Assembly (NCBI GenBank): GCA_024762655.1
Contig: JANTHB010000021.1
Coordinates: 1 to 44,950, forward strand
DNA from: Bacteroidales bacterium
GTDB lineage: Bacteria > Bacteroidota > Bacteroidia > Bacteroidales > VadinHA17
Length of the DNA: 44,950 nt
Reading direction: 5' to 3'
This document shows positions 38,032 to 44,950 of the stretch, piece by piece. A model generated the notes under the pieces. It made no database searches and had not been told where the DNA came from. It saw only the letters and a list, made by a program, of their open reading frames with translations. The translations under genes and the position numbers were made by a program. How positions within the stretch are numbered: the first letter of the stretch is position 1; the number at the start of each line of letters is the position of its first letter.

Positions 38032-38156
38032 CGCAAGACCCTCCTTCCTCTGATATTGGTTGTCCTCTCACATTGTCCACAAGTTATAAAAAAAACAGGT
38101 TTGTTATACTCACGTTTCCACACTTATTTTCTTCTCCCGGGGGGAAAAAAGCGGGG

Positions 38157-40685
38157 TCACCTGTTTTTAACTGTTACCGTCAGATAGCCTGCCGCCGCCA
38201 GGCAGGCTCCGGCTGTGATCAGGGCTGTTCCTGTGATGCCGGTCAGCGGTAGCAGGATGGTGGAGACGGCCAGCGCTCCCAGGGCACCGCCGGCCAGATC
38301 GGCGCTGTAAAGAGATGAAGAGATATAAGAAACGTTTCCCTTTCGTGTCCGGCTGCCCAGATTAAACAACCGTCCTACCAGAAAAGAAAAAATAAAAGTG
38401 TAGGTAATCAGTATAAGTTGTCCCAGGAGAGGAAGTTTTGCAAGCGGTTTCAGCAGGATCACCAGCAGGGGCAGAAACAACGCTCCCCCTCCCAGAAGAA
38501 GCTCGATGCGAATGAAGTTTTTCAGCGGGGTAAGATTCGAAAAATATTTTTCGGAGAGAGCGCCCATGGCAATACCTGCCATAAACACGGTGATGATCAC
38601 GCCGGTCATCAGGTAAACATACCCATAGACGATCTGAAAAGCAAACAACAGCAACACCTCGACGGAAGAAGCAGCCAGCCCTCCTGCAAATATCCCGATG
38701 GAAACCGGGGGTGAACGCAAGATCAGAATCAAAAAGAGCAACCCCAGGGCGATAAATAAAAGTTGGGTCTTGAAACGAAAATAGCTCAGCCACAAGGATA
38801 TCTGATGGAAGTAAGCCTCCGGATTCATATCGGTGTTTGGTTTTTTTGACGGAGGCAACTGGGCCATGATCTGTTCGTTGCGCATCTGCAATAAGTCATC
38901 CTGAATATAATAGGGGGATACATATTTGTTTTGGATGCCTCTTTGTTGTACCAGACCGGCAATTTTCAGGCTCAACGGTTTTCCGGAGGCCAGAAAATAA
39001 TTTTTTTCTCCCGGAACGATCAACACATATGGAAAGATTTTTTTCAAAGAAGTGTAAAGAAGCCCGGTGATATCAGTTTCCTGTTTTCCGAGATAGTTGG
39101 GTGATGCCGGCAGGCGCAGCGAGATAATGCCGCGTGGCGTAAGGATGTTCTTCAGGGCACGGAAAAAATCAACCGTATAATACCGGTTTAACTGTGCGGT
39201 CAGCGGTGGAGGTACATTGACCAGTACTACATCGTATTTTTCCTTACTTTCCGGGACATACCTGCGTGCATCCCGGATGATGACATGGACCTTCGGATTC
39301 TCCGGGAAAGGAAAATATTTTCTTGCCAGCCGGATCATCCACGGATTGATCTCTATATAGTCAATCCGTTGTACGGGATACTTCAGGATTTCATCCAGTG
39401 TTCCGGAAATACCGCCGGATATCAGCAATACTTTCTGCGGTTTTTCACGTTGAAGCATGGCATAATGTACGTCTTCTTCATTTTCCATGGGGTTCAGCGT
39501 GTTTGCCACCAGCACGTGGTTTTCGTACAAGTTTGTCTGGTCGCCTGTTTTACTGACAACCAGACTGCCAAAAGGGGTTTCTTTGTGGGCCAGGATTTTT
39601 TGGTTGGGATAAAGAAACCCGAGGGAGAAACGGTCAACGGGGAAAACATATATTCCTATTGCCAGAAGGAAAGTCAGTCCCAGCCATGGAATGGCCTTCG
39701 GGAGCTTTTGTTTTCTTTTTATCAGGATGCCTGCTACCAGGATATCTGCCAGCAGAACAACGCCCAGCGTTTGGAAGGGTTTTAGCAGGAATACAAGCAT
39801 AAAACTGAAGAGAAAGCCCCCGGTCAGACTGCCGAAAGCTTCCCATGAATAGGTGCGACCGGTAAGGTTGGCTGTATATTTTCCTGAGAGGTGCCAGGTA
39901 TAAAAAGAAAATGCGTAACCGGCAAGGAAGCAGAACGGAAATAGCAACACCAGTGAAGAGAGAAAAACAGCAAACAATCCGGTAAGGGAACCGGGGATGA
40001 AGATGATGTTTTTCAGGAAGAAAAGCAGGAAAAGAGTGATGACCGGTAAACTGCCCAGCCAGAAAAGGCCGGAGAAAAGAAAATTCCCGGGGGCTTTCAT
40101 CGCGGGAGCTGCCCGTCCCAGGCGGGCTCCCAGGCCTGTCAGAAGCATCCAGTTACCCAGGATAATGCCGAGGACCAACTCGTTGCCCTGAAAAACCGAG
40201 ACAAACGCCCTCAGTAAGACAAGTTGGGTGATCATGGCCGTAAATCCCAATGACAGCACCGGGAGCACATCTGCTTTTTCGGGTTTTATGTCTTGTGCGG
40301 ATAGTTCTGTTTTTTCTGCTTGTCCGGCAACCCTTTTCGTCACAGTTGTTTTTTTGTGATTTCTTTTCTTCCGGTGGAAAAGAGCGGCATAAAACCAAAG
40401 ATGCCATCCCAGATGAAAAATACCGATAACCGTCATGGCTATACCGGTATCTACATGGATGAGCATCCAGGTGTCTTCTCCGGCCAGGGGAAACTTATAG
40501 TTTACCTGAACGGTCAGTAACATGCCGATCAGGGCGGTGGTAAGAAAATTGAGCAGTAGCAGTACATTCCAGAAACGCCGGTGGGTGCCCAGCTTGTAAA
40601 TACCCAGACGCATGGCCGCCAGACTGAAGATATAAGTAACGATCAGCCCGATCGTAACAGGCCATATATGATAAGTACCCGTCAT
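38157..40685 (-). CDS. Membrane protein: DUF4405-like domain fused to spermidine-synthase-like domain
   Basis: An 842-residue integral membrane protein of unknown function. Residues 1-105 contain several hydrophobic helices with His77, His91 and His95 in IHVDTGIA and FHLGWHLWF, a pattern like heme-binding DUF4405 proteins. After a basic linker (about 105-140) comes a multi-helix domain (about 140-350). A soluble SAM-binding-type domain (about 365-560) resembles spermidine synthase: SGGISGTLDEIL at 423, YIEINP at 443 and IRDARRYV at 470. The usual catalytic acidic segment (SDxTDP-like) is VNVPPP at 489-494, so the Asp residues are missing. A second multi-helix region ends the protein. True polyamine synthesis is therefore doubtful. 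It sits 49 nt after the Memo-AMMECR1 gene. Confidence 0.8.
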   Translation of the reverse strand: MTGTYHIWPVTIGLIVTYIFSLAAMRLGIYKLGTHRRFWNVLLLLNFLTTALIGMLLTVQVNYKFPLAGEDTWMLIHVDTGIAMTVIGIFHLGWHLWFYAALFHRKKRNHKKTTVTKRVAGQAEKTELSAQDIKPEKADVLPVLSLGFTAMITQLVLLRAFVSVFQGNELVLGIILGNWMLLTGLGARLGRAAPAMKAPGNFLFSGLFWLGSLPVITLFLLFFLKNIIFIPGSLTGLFAVFLSSLVLLFPFCFLAGYAFSFYTWHLSGKYTANLTGRTYSWEAFGSLTGGFLFSFMLVFLLKPFQTLGVVLLADILVAGILIKRKQKLPKAIPWLGLTFLLAIGIYVFPVDRFSLGFLYPNQKILAHKETPFGSLVVSKTGDQTNLYENHVLVANTLNPMENEEDVHYAMLQREKPQKVLLISGGISGTLDEILKYPVQRIDYIEINPWMIRLARKYFPFPENPKVHVIIRDARRYVPESKEKYDVVLVNVPPPLTAQLNRYYTVDFFRALKNILTPRGIISLRLPASPNYLGKQETDITGLLYTSLKKIFPYVLIVPGEKNYFLASGKPLSLKIAGLVQQRGIQNKYVSPYYIQDDLLQMRNEQIMAQLPPSKKPNTDMNPEAYFHQISLWLSYFRFKTQLLFIALGLLFLILILRSPPVSIGIFAGGLAASSVEVLLLFAFQIVYGYVYLMTGVIITVFMAGIAMGALSEKYFSNLTPLKNFIRIELLLGGGALFLPLLVILLKPLAKLPLLGQLILITYTFIFSFLVGRLFNLGSRTRKGNVSYISSSLYSADLAGGALGALAVSTILLPLTGITGTALITAGACLAAAGYLTVTVKNR

Positions 40686-40734
40686 GGCCGAAAGGTTAAG
40701 GAACCCTTAAAGTTAATAAAAGAAGGAGGATCTT

Positions 40735-42279
40735 TTATTTTTTCATCATTTCTTTCTCCGAGAAAACGATTGCCTGATAGGTGTACAGTTCGGCATCTTT
40801 CCACCCGTCCCATCCGATACCGGCCTTATCGCGGGCACAATGGCCCAGAAAATCCTCTTTGTTCCAGTGAGTGTCGTCGGCTACCTGTGGCAGGAAGGTG
40901 CCGGACCGGCCGTTCTTGATCATATAAATGCCGTCTCTTCCGAGTTTAAACTCGTCAATGGAGTGGATACGTTTCAGCGGGGTCAGTACGGAGATTTCAA
41001 TATCCAGGTCATCCACTTCCTCCGGTGTAACAGGAGGGAAGCGATAGTCCTGCAGTGCTGCGGCTACGGCCATATCCCGTACCACCAGGTAGAGGGGTTC
41101 GCCGGGCTGGAAGCGGCCGATACATCCGCGGAGCTGGCCGGCGGGCGTGTGCAGAGTGACAAAAGCTCCTGCCGGCTCCAGCAGTGTTTTTGAAAAACCG
41201 GTGGTATCAATGTCCGGCAGCCGGCGATGCTTTATCTTCTCCTCCAGGGTCTGCCGGGCTATCCTTAACAGATTTATTTTATCTTCGCGCGACAGATAAT
41301 CTTTGGGGTCGGGTTCTCCGGACGTATCCTGTGTTACCATGACCGATCCGTATCCTACCACACGGCTGTGATCGCCGTATTGCGTGTCCCCCGAGTTCAT
41401 ATACAAAATCTTGTGATAGTGAATGTCTTTTCTTCCTTCGGTAATGTCCAGAAGCGTGAGTACTCCGGGCCAACCGCACATGCTGGTGAGCAGGTTGGGA
41501 TAGCCCCGTTCCTCATTCTCGCGCAGGGCATGTAACAACCGTTTGGGCTCCCCGCTCACAACGGCCTCAAGCGTATGCTCATCTGCAATTCTGGCATGTT
41601 CATACGTGGGGTAATGAGACAGGTCGGTACTTATGACAAAAAGGTTCTCCGGTTTGAAATAAGGTTTCAGAGCTTTGGCAATTTTCTTCGCCATGGCAGG
41701 ATCCTGCGACCCGATAACAATGGGAACAATCCGGAAATCTTCTTTCAGCCAATATTGCAAAAAGGGCAGTTGCACCTCCAGTGAATGCTCCTGACTGTGG
41801 GCAGCAGGATAAAATTCAAAAAAGGAATGGTCTTCGATCAGTTGGGAGGCCAGGGTCGTATCAACTTTTATTTCTCCCAGGGGGGTCTCATAATTGCCGA
41901 TATTGTAAATGGAAGCCCCGTTCAGCCGGACATAATGACTGGGACCGATGAGAAAAATATGGTCAAAATGACGATCCCGGTCAAGTTGTTTATAAGAAGC
42001 TGCCGCCACCTGCCCGGAAAAGACATAGCCGGCATGCGGTGAAATCAGGGCAACGATTGTCCCGGAGTGTTCTGCCATCGGAGCCTTGTCAAAGAAACCC
42101 TTTAACATGGCTTTCAGCTCAGATGGGTCGGAAGGATAAAAACTTCCGGCTACAACAGGCTGTCTGTTATGCATGGTGTGACTTTGTCCGTTCATTTTTG
42201 TACGGTTTTGAGAGTTACAGGATGTTGCGGTAAACACCTGGATCAATAGAAAAACTCCTATTTTTAATATCTGGTTCAT
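40735..42279 (-). CDS. amrB/amrA: Memo-AMMECR1 fusion lipoprotein (AmmeMemoRadiSam protein B/A)
   Basis: A 514-residue fusion. The N-terminus (MNQILKIGVFLLIQVFTATSC) is a short signal with probable lipidated Cys21. Residues from about 40 to 315 are the Memo domain; His82 (SPHAGY), His115 (GPSHY) and Cys268 (MCGWPG) correspond to the iron-site residues His49, His81 and Cys244 of human MEMO1. Residues from about 330 to 510 are AMMECR1, with the signature LRGCIGRF. The frame continues upstream to 42447 without a stop, but that part encodes a simple-repeat peptide from a tandem DNA repeat, so ATG 42279 is the likely start. A membrane protein and the radical SAM enzyme follow on the same strand. 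Biochemical role unknown. Confidence 0.9.
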   Translation of the reverse strand: MNQILKIGVFLLIQVFTATSCNSQNRTKMNGQSHTMHNRQPVVAGSFYPSDPSELKAMLKGFFDKAPMAEHSGTIVALISPHAGYVFSGQVAAASYKQLDRDRHFDHIFLIGPSHYVRLNGASIYNIGNYETPLGEIKVDTTLASQLIEDHSFFEFYPAAHSQEHSLEVQLPFLQYWLKEDFRIVPIVIGSQDPAMAKKIAKALKPYFKPENLFVISTDLSHYPTYEHARIADEHTLEAVVSGEPKRLLHALRENEERGYPNLLTSMCGWPGVLTLLDITEGRKDIHYHKILYMNSGDTQYGDHSRVVGYGSVMVTQDTSGEPDPKDYLSREDKINLLRIARQTLEEKIKHRRLPDIDTTGFSKTLLEPAGAFVTLHTPAGQLRGCIGRFQPGEPLYLVVRDMAVAAALQDYRFPPVTPEEVDDLDIEISVLTPLKRIHSIDEFKLGRDGIYMIKNGRSGTFLPQVADDTHWNKEDFLGHCARDKAGIGWDGWKDAELYTYQAIVFSEKEMMKK

Positions 42280-42298
42280 GATCCCGGTTTTATAAACA

Positions 42299-42333
42299 AA
42301 TAAAGTTACCAATAAAGTTACCAATAAAGTTAC
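42299..42333. repeat. 12-bp tandem repeat (about 2.9 copies) upstream of the Memo-AMMECR1 gene
   Basis: AATAAAGTTACC occurs at 42299 and 42311, and all but the last base again at 42323. On the minus strand each copy contains TAACTTTA, one base from the Bacteroidota -7 element TAnnTTTG. A TTTG lies at 42336-42333. The repeat ends 19 nt before the start codon at 42279. Confidence 0.9.
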
Positions 42334-42421
42334 AAAAAAATATGCATAATTTTCTTTTAATATGCTATAAACCGGCAGATCAAAAAGAGTGTCAAAAGGA
42401 TGAATATCAGTGGGATAAAAT

Positions 42422-42457
42422 AAAAGCAGGAACACGAAATTCCGCACCCCTGCTTTT
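42422..42457 (-). terminator. Terminator after the DUF1080 gene
   Basis: AAAAGCAGG (42422-42430) pairs with CCTGCTTTT (42449-42457) around an 18-nt loop. On the minus strand the stem ends in TTTTATTTTAT. It separates the DUF1080 gene from the Memo-AMMECR1 gene, which must then have its own promoter. Confidence 0.75.
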
Positions 42458-42480
42458 TTCGGGTTGTTATGAGGATTATG

Positions 42481-43491
42481 CTATTTAATAATCGGGGTAA
42501 GCACAATGTTGCGGTACATGACTTTTCCGTGGTCCCCTTGCAGGAAAATGGGGCCAGGTTTAAATACGTCGGCGATAATGGCCCCGCCGGTTGGTCCGTA
42601 AACGGGCTGGTTGTCGATAATTTTTTTCCCATTTAAAATTACGGTTACATGCCGGTCACAGAGCGTAATATTTAATGTTTGCCATTCTCCGGCGGGTTTT
42701 TCGGCGGACATACCTGGGGTTATCCGACTGTAAACGGCTCCCATATTGTGAGAATCCGGTTCTTTGCCATAGGAATCCAGCACCTGGATCTCGTACATCC
42801 CGCGCAAATAGACGCCGCTGTTACTATGTTTGGGAACGTTTACCTCTAACTTCAGGTTAAAGTCTTTAAATTCTTTTTTGGTGCGAAGGTTCCCGTAACT
42901 GATGTGTTTTCCTCCTTTCTGTACGGGATCGTTTACCAGTACGCCATCGATCACCTTAAATCCATTTACCCGTGTAGGTTCAACCAACTCCCAACCGTCC
43001 AGGTTTTTGCCGTTGAAAAGTGTAACAGGTTTGCCATACTTTACTTTTGACAGATCCGGAGCAGGAGGGACGGGGGGCAGCCTCCAGCCTGTGAACCTGG
43101 TTTTGATAATGCTCATACCATCTCTGGCCGGTACCGTTTCAACGCCTTTTAATTTGTCGCCATCCCGCTTAAATCTGAATGTTTGTGTTATGATAAACTT
43201 TCTGATATTATTGTCTTTTAAGGGTTTTGCAAGGGTATGTGTTCGGGTAACCGCCAAGGTATTATTATCCATAAAGTATACATCCGACACCGGCAGTACA
43301 CTGCCCCCGATCCAAAGTAACTCAGCATCGAGGAAACCTTTCTTATCATTTACATTCAGCCAGCCGACACCTCCGTTGTCGGTCTTAAGGGTCCACATCC
43401 CAAAAAAATCTTTTTTTGTGTTTTGTCCCTTTGAAACAAAGGGGAAAAGCACCAAAACTGCTACTAATAAAAAAAAATTTATCCGTTTCAT
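42481..43491 (-). CDS. Secreted DUF1080 (3-keto-disaccharide hydrolase-like) protein
   Basis: Secreted or periplasmic protein of 336 residues. A signal peptide ends near SKG/QNTKK (about residue 22). Residues from about 25 to 150 form a small beta-rich domain I do not recognise. From about 160 onward is the DUF1080 lectin-like jelly roll, with typical segments LFNGKNLDGWE, SNSGVYLRGMYEIQVLDSYG and GPIFLQGDHGKVMYRNI. Some members of this family hydrolyse 3-keto-glucosides, and others probably bind glycans; which applies here cannot be told. The gene is isolated between a downstream terminator and a 246-nt upstream gap. Confidence 0.85.
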   Translation of the reverse strand: MKRINFFLLVAVLVLFPFVSKGQNTKKDFFGMWTLKTDNGGVGWLNVNDKKGFLDAELLWIGGSVLPVSDVYFMDNNTLAVTRTHTLAKPLKDNNIRKFIITQTFRFKRDGDKLKGVETVPARDGMSIIKTRFTGWRLPPVPPAPDLSKVKYGKPVTLFNGKNLDGWELVEPTRVNGFKVIDGVLVNDPVQKGGKHISYGNLRTKKEFKDFNLKLEVNVPKHSNSGVYLRGMYEIQVLDSYGKEPDSHNMGAVYSRITPGMSAEKPAGEWQTLNITLCDRHVTVILNGKKIIDNQPVYGPTGGAIIADVFKPGPIFLQGDHGKVMYRNIVLTPIIK

Positions 43492-43704
43492 TTTGATAAA
43501 ATATTATTGAGTTCGGTCTAAAAAGGTTCTTTGTTGCCAACCTCTGCGTTGCCAGAATTTTTCAATCCTCATTAACAATAAGTTAACTGCGGTAAAAAAT
43601 TCTTTCCGCCTTGATTTTGACAAAAATCTACCTTTTTAGAGTCGACTCATTATTGATTAAAGATTATTTTCTTTTCATTCATGATCCCTGCTGTTGTCAT
43701 TTAA

Positions 43705-43712
43705 CAAACATA
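43705..43712 (-). promoter_or_regulatory. Possible -7 element (TATGTTTG) in the gap upstream of the DUF1080 gene
   Basis: The 246-nt gap at 43492-43737 contains no gene I can support. The only promoter-like sequence is TATGTTTG on the minus strand, which fits TAnnTTTG but lies 213 nt from the DUF1080 start and lacks a -33. The long leader it would imply shows no recognisable riboswitch. Confidence 0.25.
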
Positions 43713-43737
43713 CGTAAATTTTGTTTAAGTAATTTCT

Positions 43738-44145
43738 TTATTCGTCCTTCATAACGGTTATCATAATATTTCGTTGAGTTCTGGGTCCGTCAAATTCGCA
43801 GAAAAAGATATTTTGCCAGGTGGAAAGTCCCAGTTCCCCGTTGATAACAGGGATGGTTTCCTGGGGGCCTACCAGTCCGGCTTTCAGATGAGCGTCGCCG
43901 TTGTTGTCCTGGCGGTCATGTTCCCATACCCCGGCAGGGATCAGTTTATGAAGCAAGGTAATAACATCGTTCTGAACGGATGTATCCCAGTTTTCCTGGA
44001 TCATGATGGCTGCGGTAGCTCCCTGGGCATATACATTGACCAGACCATTCCTTACCTGGCTGGCAGCCACGACCCTTTTTACCTCGGAGGTGATGTCATA
44101 CAGGCCGTTGTGATCACGCGTATTGATTTGTATTACTTGTTGCAT
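43738..44145 (-). CDS. yjbQ: YjbQ family protein (secondary thiamine-phosphate synthase-like)
   Basis: Small conserved protein of the YjbQ/UPF0047 family; homologues can show weak thiamine-phosphate synthase activity, but the physiological role is unclear. The 135 residues carry the conserved block EHDRQDNNGDAHLKAGLVG (His76, His86) followed by the segment from GELGLSTW to FDGPR with Cys116. These are the residues that line the family's trimeric metal site. It is transcribed alone, divergent from the hydrolase at 44225. A link to thiL (28618-29676) is only suggestive. Confidence 0.92.
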   Translation of the reverse strand: MQQVIQINTRDHNGLYDITSEVKRVVAASQVRNGLVNVYAQGATAAIMIQENWDTSVQNDVITLLHKLIPAGVWEHDRQDNNGDAHLKAGLVGPQETIPVINGELGLSTWQNIFFCEFDGPRTQRNIMITVMKDE

Positions 44146-44170
44146 TTTCTTAATTTTAATGATTGATTTT

Positions 44171-44201
44171 CAAAGTTAAAATCAAAAATAGTACCGGACA
44201 A
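44171..44201 (-). promoter_or_regulatory. Promoter for yjbQ
   Basis: On the minus strand TTG (44201-44199), a 20-nt spacer and TAACTTTG (44178-44171) match the Bacteroidota -33/-7 consensus. The -7 is 25 nt upstream of the yjbQ start. Confidence 0.55.
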
Positions 44202-44224
44202 GATAAAACAAAAAAAATAGCAGG

Positions 44225-44950
44225 ATGAACCATAAAGAATTTACGTTAAAAAGTGTTGACAAGCTGAATCTTTTCGGGCAATACTGGGCTCCTGAAGCAT
44301 TGGTGAAAGCGGTAATATGCCTGGTACACGGACATGGGGAGCATGCTTCCCGTTATGAACCGTGGGCTGCCCGTTTTGTTGAGAAAGGAGTTGCAGTGGT
44401 TACCTTTGACCTTCGTGGTCATGGCCGGTCTGAAGGGAAACGGGGACACACCCCTTCTTACCTGAGACTCATGCAGGATATTGACGTGCTGGTCCAACGG
44501 GCCCGGGAATATTTTCCGGAAGTGCCCCTCTTTCTGTACGGGCATAGTATGGGAGGAAACCTGGTGTTGGGATATGCTGTACGAAGACAACTTAATATGA
44601 ACGGTGTTATTGCAACCGCCCCATGGTTGCGTGCAAAACGTGATCTGCCAGGATTTATCAAAGGGATATTACGGGGTGTGATGTTATTGTTCCCCAGCCT
44701 GACCCTGCATACCAAACTGGATGCCGCCGGTCTTTCTCATGATAAAGAAGAGGTGAAAAAATATGTAGAAGACCCGTTAAACCATGACCTGATTTCCCTG
44801 AAACTGTTTTTTGAAATCTATGATACCGGAAAGCTACTTTATACGCAGGGTGGCAGGGTGAATGTGCCTGTTCTGGTGATCCACGGCTCGGAAGATCCGA
44901 TCATTGATCCGGAAGCCAGCAGGGAGTTTACGGAGAAAGTGAAAGGGGAT
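44225..44950 (+). CDS. Alpha/beta hydrolase, monoacylglycerol lipase-like (partial)
   Basis: Serine hydrolase of the Hydrolase_4/monoacylglycerol lipase type, cut by the window end after 242 residues. The oxyanion-hole motif HGHGEH is at 35-40, FDLRGHGRS at 61-69, and the nucleophile Ser108 lies in GHSMGG. The acid is Asp224 in HGSEDPI. The catalytic His should lie just beyond the edge. No signal peptide is present, so it is probably cytosolic. The start is ATG 44225, preceded by CAGG, and the gene is divergent from yjbQ with a 79-nt gap. The substrate is not determinable; lysophospholipid or monoacylglycerol is a family-based guess. Confidence 0.88.
   Translation, partial: MNHKEFTLKSVDKLNLFGQYWAPEALVKAVICLVHGHGEHASRYEPWAARFVEKGVAVVTFDLRGHGRSEGKRGHTPSYLRLMQDIDVLVQRAREYFPEVPLFLYGHSMGGNLVLGYAVRRQLNMNGVIATAPWLRAKRDLPGFIKGILRGVMLLFPSLTLHTKLDAAGLSHDKEEVKKYVEDPLNHDLISLKLFFEIYDTGKLLYTQGGRVNVPVLVIHGSEDPIIDPEASREFTEKVKGD

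Noticed and set aside
38186-38208. Inverted repeat AGCCTGCC/GGCAGGCT near the end of the membrane protein gene
   Set aside because: It lies within coding sequence for an Ala/Gly-rich helix and has no T-run; codon composition explains it well enough.
40096-40130. GC-rich inverted repeat GCCCG...CGGGC
   Set aside because: Inside the coding sequence of the membrane protein, imperfect, and without terminator features.
42280-42447. N-terminal extension of the Memo-AMMECR1 frame by 56 codons
   Set aside because: The extra part is encoded by the 12-bp tandem repeat (VTLLVTLLVTLF-like) and precedes a good lipoprotein signal, so the start at 42279 is preferred.

Overview
The window comes from a member of the Bacteroidota, most likely a Bacteroidales or Marinilabiliales-like lineage of moderate GC. 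Several things point there: a full-length SprA (type IX secretion and gliding translocon) between ruvA and gcvH, a fused LpxC-FabZ, a DUF4837 lipoprotein, a short NusA, an N-terminal 'PQGFNYQAVVRDANG' domain, and intergenic -7 elements of the Bacteroidota form TAnnTTTG rather than TATAAT. No transposase, integrase, CRISPR array, phage gene or rRNA is visible. Most of the region is housekeeping chromosome.

Layout. 17-88: initiator tRNA on the minus strand, then a decayed tRNA-like remnant. 266-5056 (+): M23 peptidase, dxr, rseP, tatA and a DUF4837 lipoprotein, closed by a good terminator. 5165-16291 (+): pepA, pdxA, ruvA, sprA and gcvH, ending in a terminator shared with the convergent operon. 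21021-16359 (-): rimP-nusA-infB, with a canonical promoter and a possible attenuator in its leader. 21217-25816 (+): an HD phosphohydrolase and the lipid A genes lpxD, lpxC-fabZ and lpxA. 26032-28593 (+): a surface protein with three 38-residue repeats, YadA-like head repeats and a C-terminal S74 chaperone/protease domain. 29676-28618 (-): thiL. 29797-35686 (+): sufB-C-D-S-E plus a sufT-like gene. 35846-36781 (+): queG. 42279-36886 (-): an 'AmmeMemoRadiSam' cluster, made of a Memo-AMMECR1 fusion lipoprotein, a large membrane protein and a radical SAM enzyme. 43491-42481 (-): DUF1080 protein. 44145-43738 (-): YjbQ. 44225 to the edge (+): an alpha/beta hydrolase that runs off the window.

How the genes work together. 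The window covers isoprenoid precursor (dxr), PLP (pdxA) and thiamine (thiL, possibly yjbQ) synthesis, Fe-S cluster assembly (suf) supplying enzymes such as QueG and the radical SAM protein, the early lipid A steps, envelope proteolysis and export (RseP, TatA, SprA), and transcription/translation factors.

The best candidate for an undescribed system is the 36.9-42.3 kb cluster. Memo and AMMECR1 are one polypeptide with a lipoprotein signal. The radical SAM enzyme has a Tat-like N-terminus. Between them lies a membrane protein that joins a DUF4405-like (b-cytochrome-like) domain to a spermidine-synthase-like fold lacking its usual acidic catalytic residues. Together these suggest an envelope-associated redox or modification pathway of unknown substrate. 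No intergenic gap exceeds 300 bases; the longest are sufB-sufC (253 nt) and the gap upstream of the DUF1080 gene (246 nt).
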